This document shows, in pieces, positions 22,237-32,732 of a DNA stretch of 64,000 nucleotides. The DNA comes from Hymenochaete sp. R1 (Eukaryota; Basidiomycota; Agaricomycetes; Hymenochaetales; Hymenochaetaceae), in assembly GCA_019400425.1 (NCBI GenBank), contig JAFREE010000080.1, forward strand, positions 1 through 64,000, written 5' to 3'. How positions within the stretch are numbered: the stretch's first letter is position 1; each line of letters opens with the position of its first letter. Below the pieces are notes generated by a model that saw nothing but the letters and a program-made list of their open reading frames with translations, ran no database searches and was not told where the DNA came from. The translations under genes were made by a program, and so were the position numbers.

Positions 22237-23840
22237 GAGATAGAAGAGTGAGAGTGTTCTAACATTCTTTTCAGTCACTCAAGTCACTAATTGTTCCATC
22301 CAGTAGAAATTGATAGCGATCAGAAGACACTAAATTTGAAACGTATCTTCCGCATTCATTGATCATAGTCGTCTGTTGAAACTGCCAGCCTTTTAGCGCC
22401 CGTTCCTAATACTGTCATCGTTCGTCCTAAGCCGAGTTTTTTTTACTGGCCTCGTAAGGGTCCCTTTGTTGTTTGCTTGTTGCGCGAAGGATTGGTTGTG
22501 ACAAAATACGGCGATGATCGTAAGGTCAAGTGGTTCGAGAAAGCAGACTACGCTTAGATTTTGGATAAGGGGGCTTGTACCTGGGGACAAGAATATTTTC
22601 AGACCTGCATCTGATTTATAATGAAGTATATTGATGGACATACGCTGGTCGTCTTGGTAGCCGAACGACTGAATACATGTCCTACTGGCTTCGAGGCGAC
22701 TGGAGTGTCGTCCTCAAATTGACTTCCTCTGATTACGCGTTTATCTTGCAATTCTAGAGTCTCAAATCCTACAAGCCTGTCTTTGGCATGAGGTGTGCAT
22801 GGAGAAGACAGAGAAGGGTATATACAGGAATTTAGAACACATGTGCATCTCTCCAGTGGTAAAAAGCGACATGATGATGACCATGGAGACCTGACCTAGA
22901 TCGTTCAGGTACTCGACTCCGAGTCTCCTAGGCGTTCGACGTCGATCAATCCTTGCTCAAGTCACAAGTCCGCCAACGTGCAACTTGTTCCTCAACTTCC
23001 ATGTTCCTTCCTCGCACGTCGGACCAATATACTCGTATCAGCGTCTAAAGCCGCCCATCCGTATTGAGTTGCTAATTTTGCGCTATAAACTCATGCAAGC
23101 AAACACCGCGATCCCATCAGTCACGAAGCATTCGAAACCAAGGCCACAACAACGCAGACTTTGATATCGCTCTGTCATTTGAATCTGTGCATCATTGAAG
23201 CAAGATGGAAGAGATGTAGCTGAGATGTGATTCGAATAAAGACCTGATGAAATCCGACCGTAATCTTGGGTGAAAGAAGCTCCCATTATTTAAACAAATC
23301 ACCAACAACCATTTTTTTCAGCGAACTACCTCGAGCATTTCAATGCTCCAATGATACTGAAATGAAAGCATCGAAGGCTCCAGGCTCAGGTGAGTAAGTG
23401 ATTAAGTGTTTGTCTTCTCACTCTAAAACTAGATATCACGCCGCATAAGCTCATTTCATCCGACAGGGCACATTCATCTCTCATTTGGGAATTCATCTGC
23501 TTCTACCACGTCCGACACGTCGCTATCCATCCCCACTATCACGCATGTGATACCTGTCAAACATTGTTCTATGGCAACCGCATCTTCAGCTGGATATTCG
23601 GCCAGATCGTTATGCTTGCACTACGAGATGGAACCATGTGGCAATCAACTTTACAGCCATACAAGTAAGCTCCTTATCTACATCGGTAACCTCAGGCTTG
23701 GTCTCAGCTCATCTCTCTTCTCTGTTGAGTAAGAATACAACTCGCAAAACACGGAAGATCGAGCCGGTATATGTTGTTAGGGATGCTCATAGCACTATAA
23801 AATGCACTGATGATGAAAATATACACACTCCTCATCTACC
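22237..23840. other. Intergenic between AlkB-like gene and copy E
   Basis: About 1.6 kb with only short frames and no domains. The core promoter of copy E is at its right end. Confidence 0.45.
23796..23802 (+). promoter_or_regulatory. TATA box of copy E
   Basis: TATAAAA followed by TGCA, 45 bp upstream of the ATG, matching the element before copy D. Confidence 0.7.
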
Positions 23841-25575
23841 ATGCTATTCAACACCACCATTGCACCACGAGACGTTGACGGGTTTATACCCCCGGATGAG
23901 GTGTATGAATGGGTAGACACATATAGTGTCGAAGGATACCTAATAACGGTGGTGACGTCTGTGCTAATTTATGATTCATGTGAGTATTATTTCTCTTCAG
24001 TGGCGGGATCCTCTAATGTACTTTAGTATGCACCTTCGACAAGGAGGTATGTGAAATTAATCAAGCACATTTCTATTATTCACGACAATTTGATCAGGTC
24101 AAATATTTCTGGGTACGCCTTGAGAATTCTTGTCGACACCCATAACCTGAGAAGGCTTGGAACAGTTTGCCCCTTTCAGTATCACTAAGATGGCTTATTT
24201 CTTGGTGCGTAATGTAGCGACATGCTCCTTGATTTCAAACTGAGAATGTCACAGAACCGCTATGTTGGCATTGTCGGGTCGATAATGCGCATATTGGGTA
24301 CGTCAGATTCGGTGAAAGGTTTATGAACGAGGGTTAATGGAACCTATAGAGAACTCTTTCAATTTAACATTATCTGAGTACGTGGTCCGCATCTCGATGC
24401 ATTTGAAGATGACTTATTGACCATAGATGTGCGTCCTTTGGTGTTGTATACTCTATGGCAATAATCACATGTGTGCTGTAGGTAAATTGTACACTTGGCT
24501 ACCTACCATATCATGTGAGTGAAAGCAGACAGTTTCTGTCCACACATTGACGATAACTTTAGACTCGATCACTATCATCACTATCGACTGTAAGGTTTTA
24601 GATGATACCGCTAAAGTGCTCTGACCGATTCGAGTAGATATTTTAACCATTAGGGTGTTGGCTTTGTACTATAAAGGTGCGCGTGCATATCGTTTCGCTT
24701 TTGAACGTTCTATTCATAGAAAAGCAGAGAGGAAGATTTCGATTGTTCTTTATGCCTTGCTAGGTCTTGAAGCCGTCGCAAAAATGGCACTGGTGATTTA
24801 CGGTACTTTAGTTGAGGACAGTAAGTTGTTTTCCTTCTTCACGCGTCACTATTTCTACTAATCAACTATAGTCGTCGTTGTCGGTCTCGCAAAAGGCGTC
24901 ACTTTTTGTGCCAGTAAAAATCCACTTCGCCCATTTTTATATGTCCTTGATTGGTATGTCGTAAGCTTTGGTAATTGTCACGCAACTCATCCTTTGTATA
25001 GGGGTATTCCACTCGCATATGGTCTGCTACTCTTGGTCCTGGCTCTGGTCAAAGCTGTCGAATATTGGCGTCTGAAGACGTTTCACGGGTCACGGCTTGT
25101 CAAGGTTCTCATAACGGACCAGATTATGTATTTTGCCGTGTCAGTGTCTCCCTCTATCATCACCACACTGTTCTAATACTGGAAAAAGGGTTATACTAAG
25201 TTCGGCTTTCGAAATATTGAGCAATTTCGATACGACATTGCTATTCACAGTGCAATATCTATTATCTGGCGTAGGCAACCCTACGGTCCTATGTATCCTC
25301 GGCAGCCGGATGTTCTTCAATGTCAAAGAAGCAGGTGAAGCCGGCGTTAATGAAGGGACGAACGTCGGCTCCTACCCCAACCTCCCTACCATCGCCAGCA
25401 TTCATTTCGATGAGCCTAACAATGGGGGCGGCCAGTGAGTGCATGCAGCTACTTTCTAATGAAGGTCGATTATGACAGCCTCGACAGAAATGATTCACAG
25501 TCCATTGGAAATGAAACAGCCGGCTTTGGCTCTTTGACGGGCTCGTCCATCGCTGTCGCCTCGGAGGAAGTGTAA
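23841..25575 (+). CDS. DUF6533-type seven-helix membrane protein, copy E (reference model)
   Basis: The best-resolved copy. Fifteen exons: 23841-23979, 24027-24046, 24098-24112, 24166-24204, 24255-24297, 24350-24377, 24427-24428, 24482-24514, 24563-24589, 24638-24676, 24728-24820, 24872-24953, 25002-25139, 25189-25434 and 25488-25575. They sum to 1032 nt (343 residues) with every junction in frame. The DUF6533-type N-terminus covers about residues 20-90 (VLIYDS, LCTFDKE, VKYFW, NRYVGIVGS). Further helices include ITIITIDY, IVLYALLGLEAVAKMALVIYG, GIPLAYGLLLLVLALVKAVEY and VLITDQIMYFAV. A cytosolic block LCILGSRMFFNVKEAGEAG and a Ser/Gly-rich tail close the protein. The seventh exon is 2 nt. 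The function of the family is unknown; a receptor-like or transporter role is speculation. Confidence 0.92.
24427..24428 (+). other. 2-nt micro-exon of copy E
   Basis: The sequence reads CCATAG|AT|GTGCGT, with flanking introns of 49 and 53 nt. GA+A gives Glu and T+GT gives Cys of CKLYTW. Skipping yields GAG TAA. A 14-nt alternative exon ending before GTGTTG would also keep frame in this copy, but sister copies exclude that solution. Confidence 0.78.
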
Positions 25576-26491
25576 AAAGGAGATACACCTGATGTCGTGG
25601 ATCGACGGAGGGTTTTCTAGATGCATGATGTTTCTGATCTTCAAGATTCCGGATTCCGTGTATCTTTCAGTCATTCTCTCCCTATAGGTCTGCGTTTTCA
25701 TTTGTTTTGTTTATTAGTGGTGAGTATGCCTAGATAGCATTCATTGGTATGATACAGAGCTGCCATGTACATTTGTGTATCTGTATTTGTGATTGTAAAT
25801 TGATGCACGTTTTCGGCAGACGGCAAGGGAATAGACCAAGCTTGAGAAGGCCTTCGGCCTTCGCTTAAACGTTTCAGAGGGATTTTGACGGGTGAGAGGC
25901 GGGTACTGAAGAAGAACTGCAACCTCCAGTCTTTGAGGCCAATGCGTCCGGCCCAAGTGTCTGCTCCGAATGAAAGGTGACTGCGATCCGCGAGGGTTTC
26001 GGAGGTCGTGTAGGGACGAGGTCGGGACCTTTAGAGAAGCAGACTGTGATTGGGTCTCGGACGGGCAGTTTGGGTGCTGCTGTGGCTGGAGTCGTCGAGG
26101 CAGAGGATGAGAACAGCCCAATGTTACAGTGTACAAAATATACATAAATTTGGGGTTTTCTTTTATTTCAATGAAGTGGTGGACGCACCCAAATTACCAT
26201 GGCCTGTCTGGAACTGCGGTGAGCTTCGAGCTTCGAATCATTCTTTGATTGTGCTTGAGATTCACAAGTCCAGTCATTCATGAGTTCTGCAAACGTATCT
26301 TTGGCGCCCGCCGTCATTTGCGAACCGCGCATGATTCGTCGCCCGTAAACGAATGACGTAATGAACACGAACGCTAATTGGCCCGTAAGGATTAAGCACG
26401 TGACAAAGCGCGGCCCGAAAGTTCACATGAGGCCGAAGCCGACAGCGCTTTCCGCGTCCTCCAAACTCGACTTACATCCACGACCACCACG
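25576..26491. other. Intergenic between copy E and EMC6
   Basis: No gene recognised. A stretch near 26030-26125 vaguely resembles the Ser/Gly-rich last exon of copy E but is too weak to call a relic. Confidence 0.4.
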
Positions 26492-26916
26492 ATGGCGACG
26501 ACAAAAGACGAGTCAACGCGCCTCATCTACGCGCCCAACGTTGCGCACAACAGTGTGCTCAACACAACTAAATTTCTCTCTTCATGCTTCGCTGGTGCTG
26601 TCGCAGGTGTCCTCGGCCTTGAGAACTGGGCAGGCTTTGCGCTGTTCGCTGCGTCGACACTCTTCTCCGCTGCTTGCTTGTATGTCATCAACTGCAAGGC
26701 AAGACCATCGAAATACAGTCCCGGTGGCGTCAAGGATTTAGTGAACCCAGGGCAGGACAATATCTTCTCGTTCGTACTGGTCTGGACTCTTTTCTTCGGT
26801 TGGTCGAATTTCTCTTTTCGGGCTTTAGGTTTAGCAAAGTCCCAACAGATCGGATGCTGACAAAAGAATTCATTTTCTTCTTCTGGTTTCCTATAGGTAT
26901 TGTTCATGGTTCGTAG
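26492..26916 (+). CDS. EMC6: ER membrane protein complex subunit 6 (EMC6)
   Basis: Subunit of the ER membrane insertase that places tail-anchored and some multi-pass proteins in the ER membrane. Two exons, join(26492..26798,26897..26916), give 108 residues, the usual family size (about 110). N-terminal NVAHNSVLNTTKFLSSCFAG matches the conserved cytosolic start. Two helices follow (AGVLGLENWAGFALFAAS and LFSAACLYVIN), then a loop and a third helix FSFVLVWTLFFG. The second exon of 20 nt adds only GIVHGS, which matches the conserved GxVHxY-like end of the family; without splicing this end is lost. The start ATG is the first in frame. Confidence 0.92.
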
Positions 26917-27864
26917 GCGATGCTTGCTGTCGCGTTTCTTTTTGATTCCCTGTCAGGCGCTCATGATACATTCGTATTTTAACAGTGTACGATTAAAAAA
27001 GATGTGAACCGAAAATACACGACGTCTGGCGGTCCGGCGGACTGAAACTTTGTCGTCATCATCGGAGTTGGATCCAAGGAGAACTCGGTGCTCCGAGCGA
27101 GCTGCAAATTTGGTATTTGGAATAAGCGAATCTGCCAGATCGATCGCAGAATCATTCAAGTTTGAAAAACACGAGGTTGATCTCATTTGTTATACATTGC
27201 AATAAGGCAGTGGCCTTCCTTTAACCATCGAGGTGTTCTCCTTTACAAACTTTCGGCCACGTTTCTTTTTGTCACCAGACTAATAACCCGGAACAATGAT
27301 TCTTGTTCAAGTTGGAATTTCATTTTGACCTCACGCCTGGTCATAAGCTTTCTTGTGCCCTAAGGGTCGAGTGTCCAGGATCGCCGACCTTCAAGCCATC
27401 TGTCGGGTTCATACCCTGAAAATTTCGAGCCGAATCGTCTCTAAGCTTCGTAAGAGGTAATGAGCAGCTAATGCGATCCGACGTGAGTGTTTAGTGAACT
27501 CTGTACATTTGGCTCGCACGATTCTTGAACCCAATCAAACGACAACTGATATTGAAAGGCTCAGGGGCCCGGCAGACACCACCGAAGACGCAAAATTAAT
27601 TCACGCTGGTCCCTCTGCCGTTGAGTGCCACGTGGATTGGTCGCATGGCGGTGGCGGTATCAAATCTTTGCACTGATTCCGGGCTGGGATTTTTCAGCTG
27701 AGCCGATAGTAGGGCACGAGAAGAAACGAGTAGGGGAAAGAAGGGGTCACGTACCTAAAGAGTTATGATGAGATAACATTCCATGCCTTTTTTTCTTTCT
27801 CCTTTCTATATATACACAGCTTCAGGATTCTTTAAACATTACTGCCCCTTTAGCTACCCTCATA
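26917..27864. other. Intergenic between EMC6 and DUF6593 gene
   Basis: No gene recognised. The right end holds a TATATATA core promoter element at 27807-27814. Confidence 0.45.
27807..27814 (+). promoter_or_regulatory. TATA element of DUF6593 gene
   Basis: TATATATA about 55 bp before the ATG at 27865, after a T/C-rich stretch. Confidence 0.5.
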
Positions 27865-28625
27865 ATGACATCTTCAACTTCCGCCAATATGGTTCTGTTG
27901 CAGTACGGGACTGACCCTCTCAATTTCGAATTTGAAGACTCGGAGCAGCAAATAGCTTTCCAGACGTACGTTTCGTCGATCAAATTCTGATATCTGTACG
28001 TGCTGACGATGATTCAGCTGCAAGGTCATGCAAGTCCCGACTGCCATCGTTCAGCTCAGTCGACAGGATGCTTGGGCAGCCAAGCACTCAGACGTCATAG
28101 GCCCTCGAAATGCATATTTCTATTTCGGACCTTCAAGCTCACCGGGTCAACTCGCGTACGGTAATGGTGAACGGATTGCAATGGCGTACTACCTTCGGAA
28201 AAAGAGAGATAATAGCAAGTATGTTGCAAGCTTATAAGAAGAGAACTAGTAAAGCTGAACCACAAGTCTAGTTCGCGATACTTTATTGCTCAGAACGGAA
28301 AGGAGTTCAAATGGAAATCAGTTTCGTCACAAAGAATGGAGGTGGGTCTCAAATAACTCTCCTCCCGGTAGGAGATGGACAGTCACTCGGCTTCGGAGCG
28401 TCCAAATGCTTTACTTTACCTTTGCTTAAGCGTAGAGCTAACGTTCCCTCTTTTTTTTTGTAGCTATGCGACTCAAGAAGCGTTTTCGCTATCTGGGAAA
28501 AAGCCCCCCCTGGTTCGGAACATGACGCCCAAATTACGCTCTCGCCCATAGGCCTCACTTTCATCACCGAAATCCTCACGACGCTCGCTCTGAACTTAGC
28601 AGCCAAACGTTTGGATTTTTGGTAA
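27865..28625 (+). CDS. DUF6593 domain protein
   Basis: Four exons, join(27865..27965,28018..28218,28272..28341,28464..28625), give 177 residues. It fits the DUF6593 family, which is abundant in Agaricomycetes and has no known function. Visible family traits are an N-terminal beta-rich stretch (LLQYGTDPLNFEFEDS), a central block with GPRNAYFYFGPSSSPG and MAYYLRKKR, the segment SRYFIAQNGKEFKWKS, and a closing GLTFITEILTTLALN helix just before the stop. No signal peptide or membrane helix is visible. The start is the first ATG (MTSSTSANM); a second Met eight codons on is possible. Confidence 0.85.
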
Positions 28626-29390
28626 TGCACACGTCGCGCTGATAGAGCTGAGAGCTCCCACAAGCACGAATGTAGTCCCTGGACGTTTTATGACTGTGCG
28701 CTTGTTTTTAAGCCGGCTCATCGATCAGATGACGAATACACCTTGAAGAGTCCGAACCAGCGGCATCCTTACATGCTACCCTCCTCACACACTCGACCCC
28801 CTATCAAACATATCTTCCATCTTGTATACGAATACATGGCGCTCACACCGCCATGACCGGGTCCAATTTTGCCACCTCTCCGCCTTCCCGCACTCAGCAG
28901 ATATCCTCCGAACCTGTTGCCTTCCTCTCAGCATATGCGCGTGCTTCCCTTCGTGCGGCGGAATCGGGCTATTGACTGATCTTGATGAGACCACGCGAGG
29001 TGGCGCCACGTTATGCCACGCGAGCGAGCGCGGGAGAGGTACAGGTACTGTATGGGACTGCTTCTCTGTTCTGCTCTTCTCGTGATACCACGTACGAGAT
29101 ACATCTTGTATATCTTTACACCCGCACGAGGCATCTGTCGCGTGGCGAGAAGTCGTGAATGTGATTGAACTGTCCGTACCCTCCTTTTGTACCACGACCT
29201 CGTGTCTTTTCAGCCCTAGCCTCTTGGGAAATGTGAGTACAGATTCAGTTGTCAAGCCCAGTGCGGTGTTGACAATTATCCGCAATCGCTCTTCATCTCC
29301 AACCTTCGACAATATCTTCCCCTTCACATCCTTCTCCCATATATCCTTCAACAACTTTATTTTATTTGACTTGACACGCGTCCGAGGAAT
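28626..29390. other. Convergent spacer, DUF6593 gene and TTC27
   Basis: A minus-strand open stretch of about 189 codons (28785-29354) has no ATG near its start and no recognisable domain, so it is not called. Confidence 0.45.
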
Positions 29391-32314
29391 TCAGTGTTTC
29401 AACTCATTCATGAGTTCGTTGAGCTTCGACCAGTCCGGATCATCTTCAAAAAGATCACGCGTGCGAGCCATGAATGTCCGTACGATGCTCCTCGCCTGCA
29501 TCTTCCACCTCCCAGAGCTAATCGTATCAGGTTCATCAAGACGTTGGTGCCCGTCTCTATCGCCCTTCCCTCGGGCATGTGCCTTTTCTTCCCTCTCCTG
29601 CTCTTCGGCACGCGGTCCGAAATTTCGAAGAACATCTACAATTTCCTCGACTTCATCGCAGGCATTCAACCATTGGTCTTTGGAAATTTCAGCTCCTTTT
29701 TCGATCGTCGCCGCCGTTCCTGAGCGATAGGCATCCATGTAATATTTGATGGCGTCCGCCCACCGTTGTTGTGATGCGACGAGTCGCGCGTATCCTCGAA
29801 AGATGCGCTGTGAGGACAGGCGAGGGAGAATTACTCGCTCGAGGAGGTCGAGAACTCGGGGACGAAGACCCTCGCCCTCGTTAGGCGTTCTCGCGGATGT
29901 ATCCCCGTCTTGCGCCGCAACGCTTGAGCTCTCATCTCCGTTGGTTGAGCCTTTTATCGGAGCTCGGATGACGGCATCGATAAGTCGGTCCAGTACGTCC
30001 TCATCGACGCATTCGGCTCCAACTTTCGCTGCACGTTCTTCGACGACCCGGCCAAGCGCACGTGAACCCTCAGCAAACTCACCCACGTCCATCGCAACAA
30101 GCATATAGTTGGTCCACATTCTCCAATTCTCGTAGCTGTACTTCAATCCAATTTTGAGTGCGTTGAATGCGAGCATCTTGTTCTCAAAAGGAATCGGCGC
30201 GGAAGCCGGGTCATGCGCCTGGGTCAATCGTGCTTCTTCGGTCTCTTCTTTGACCTGGATATATGTATGAAAGAGACGCTTTGAGTATCCTATATGATCG
30301 AGGCGCAATTTTCCAAGTGTCTTACCTCTTTTGCTCCCGCTTTCGCATCCTCGGAAGTTCCGGAGTCCATGCGTAAATAAACACTCGCTAAGTTATTCCA
30401 ACTCTCGCCATCCTCCTCATCGAGCGACACGCAACGAACGAATGCGTCCCTAGCCTCCTCCCACCTCTCTTCTTTAATACAAGAACAGCCCAGAATGAAC
30501 CATGGTCTTGATAACAACGGGTTGATATGCGCCCCAAGTGTCAAGCATTCAATAGCCTTTGAGAAATTTTGGTGTGAGAAGTGATAGCCACCCAAAGAGC
30601 GCATTGCCCGTCCCGATTTGCGACCGGACACTTCCCATGCATGGTTATAATGCTCTAATGCATTCTGTGGTTCCAAATCGCCCAAAAGACACCAAAGTTT
30701 TGCTTCTCGGGCGCTATCGAATGCCGGACGGCGACTCTCGCTTGTCGTTTTCCCCCGCATGATCACCATGTCAGATTCCTCTTTCCTGCCTTCAAGGAGA
30801 TCTCGGACAATGGAGATACCAGATCCGGGACGCTCGAGCGCGCTCCAGCATTTGACTGCCTCTTCCCACATCTCCAGGCGCTCGAAAATCTCAAGCGCTG
30901 AGCGGACAATACCGAGGGTAAGGAATCGGAGCGCAAGCTCTTTCTGAAGTTCCCACTTGCTTGGCATTGGGAGATTGTAGATGTAATACAGTCGTTCAGA
31001 GAGCGGCGCATCTGCTGTGGGCATCTGATCCACCAAAGCTTGCAGTTGAAGAACAGAGCGCTCGACGGTTCGAGTGCGGTCTGCTTCCAGGCGAGCTCGA
31101 AGAAGTAGTGCCATTGTATGCACTGACCAATTTTTGGGATGCGAGATAACTCGGGCGACGTAAGGTTTCATCTGTTCGGCCGTTAGACCGTGCGATGGAG
31201 AAGTGTTCTTTACGTTGAGACACAACGAAAGAAGAATGCTTTGATCCAAAGGGTGCAGGGCTGGTTGAGATGATGGATCCAAGTGCATCAGCTTTGACTT
31301 GTCCGAACCTGCTGAAGAGGACGTGAAGGCCGTCTGCTCTAGCAAGGTATCATCGTTGAGTGCGAGTGTTTCGGGTACATTCTTAAGTGGCGTCGCCTCA
31401 ACGCCATTCCGGTCCCCACTTTCCTGTGATTTTGCTTCAAGTTGGTCCTCCCGCCCGTCCCCGCCAGCTTGTTCGACTTCAAGCTCATCATCCCGTAACC
31501 GACTTTCCGCAAGCAACACGAGCTGCGTCACGTCCGTCTCCTGGAACTTCGTCCTCTTTCCGAGCGCACCAGTCAACTCGTATTCCAATCCTGTATACCT
31601 CGCCGCCTTCACAAAAAGCTCCGCCGCGGCCCGGTCCTGCTTCGTCTGGTGCTCCAAAAGCCCGTGCTCGAGCGCAAGACGGCCAGCCAAGTCTCCTTCG
31701 GATGCGATTCCTTCGTACAGGGATGCAAGATCCTCGGCGATAGACGGAGGAAACGGTACAGGTTCGTCTAGCACGGCTTGATGTATGCGCGACGCGCGGA
31801 GACGCCACCACGGTACTGATTCGCATACTCGGAACTTTGCCTCGTTGAAGATGATCAACGCAAGACGGAGAAGTGCGGCGTGCTGGGCTAGGTGATAAGC
31901 TGGCTCGCCGCCGTATGATAGTTCTGCGATGGCCCTCTGATTGAGAGATTTCTCATCAGTGGCTTGTTCGAGTTGGAAGATTTGTAAGGGTGTAATGTCA
32001 AGATTAGGACCCGTCCAGTTGACTTGAATGAACGCGTTGAGACACGCAACTCCAATTGTAAGCCATATAAGTTCTTGGTCTTCGGACAAAGCGGTTGCAG
32101 AAATTGCTACCTTGAACCAATCTCGCAATGGTTTTTCGAATTCATGAGTCGAAACTCTGAGCAGAGAGAGTATCGTAGGCAATGTGAAAACATCTTTGAA
32201 CTCCCCCTTCACAGTCTTTTGAACGAGCTCATCGTCGTGGACGGTAGCCCGTTGTGCTTGAACACTCCATTTGCTGGTAAGTAGAGCGACTTCAAGTGAT
32301 CGTAGTGAAGACAT
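29391..32314 (-). CDS. TTC27/Emw1-type tetratricopeptide repeat protein
   Basis: Two exons, complement(join(29391..30254,30326..32314)), give 950 residues, near the size of TTC27 and yeast Emw1. Emw1 is essential and linked to cell wall integrity; mammalian TTC27 acts as a co-chaperone. The C-terminal half carries TPR units: AKLWCLLGDLEPQNALEHYN, YHFSHQNFSKAIECL, INPLLSRPWFILGCSCIK, RWEEARDAFVRCVSLDE and GESWNNLASVYLRM. The 71-nt intron joins AKAGAKE to VKEETEEARL; exon 2 continues with FNALKIGLKYSYENWRMWTNYM, typical of the family. The reading frame is open further upstream but without ATG, so MSSLRSLEVALL is the start. It is encoded tandem with the Boi gene. Confidence 0.9.
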
Positions 32315-32732
32315 CGTGAGTGTCGAAGCGGCTGAGTAAAATGCTTCTGAAGTTTGTATGATCGACAATATGGCTTCCTTATTGGGAAGATCAATTAATT
32401 ACGATTGTGAGATCTAATAAGCAATGCCGGTCAGAGAAGGAGGGAGAAAAGAAGAAAGCCAAACACAAAAAAGGAGCGTGAAGAGTGTAATAATGCATAT
32501 TTAGGCCTAAATGAAGAAAGACGAAATGAAGGTGAAACGTTTTCGATTGAGGCTACAGGTGTGATCAAAGAGCGAGAATGATGGGGAAACGCAACAGAAT
32601 GAGCGTAAAGTGTCCAAGAGCAGATCAATTTGAATAACGAAAGGAAGGTAGCGCGAGAAAAAGAAACAAGGCTCGATTGTTACATGCTTGCAAAGAACGA
32701 CTGATTTGAAGGTGTTGAAAACGGTATCGCAA
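32315..32732. other. Spacer between TTC27 and Boi genes
   Basis: About 420 bp holding the TTC27 promoter and the 3' region of the Boi-type gene. No gene seen. Confidence 0.5.

Noticed and set aside
24427..24440. A 14-nt alternative to the 2-nt exon in copy E
   Set aside because: Keeps frame only in copy E; the same reading in copy D meets a stop and copies G, I and J have strong donors directly after the two bases.
26020..26130. Stretch similar to the last exon of copy E
   Set aside because: Similarity limited to Gly/Ser/Ala-rich low-complexity residues; no flanking exon remains.
28785..29354. Minus-strand open stretch of about 189 codons downstream of TTC27
   Set aside because: No ATG in the first two thirds, no recognisable domain, and it lies in a convergent 3' region.
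29155..32368. Long plus-strand frames opposite TTC27
   Set aside because: Shadow frames of the high-GC coding strand, Ser/Arg-rich, no domains.
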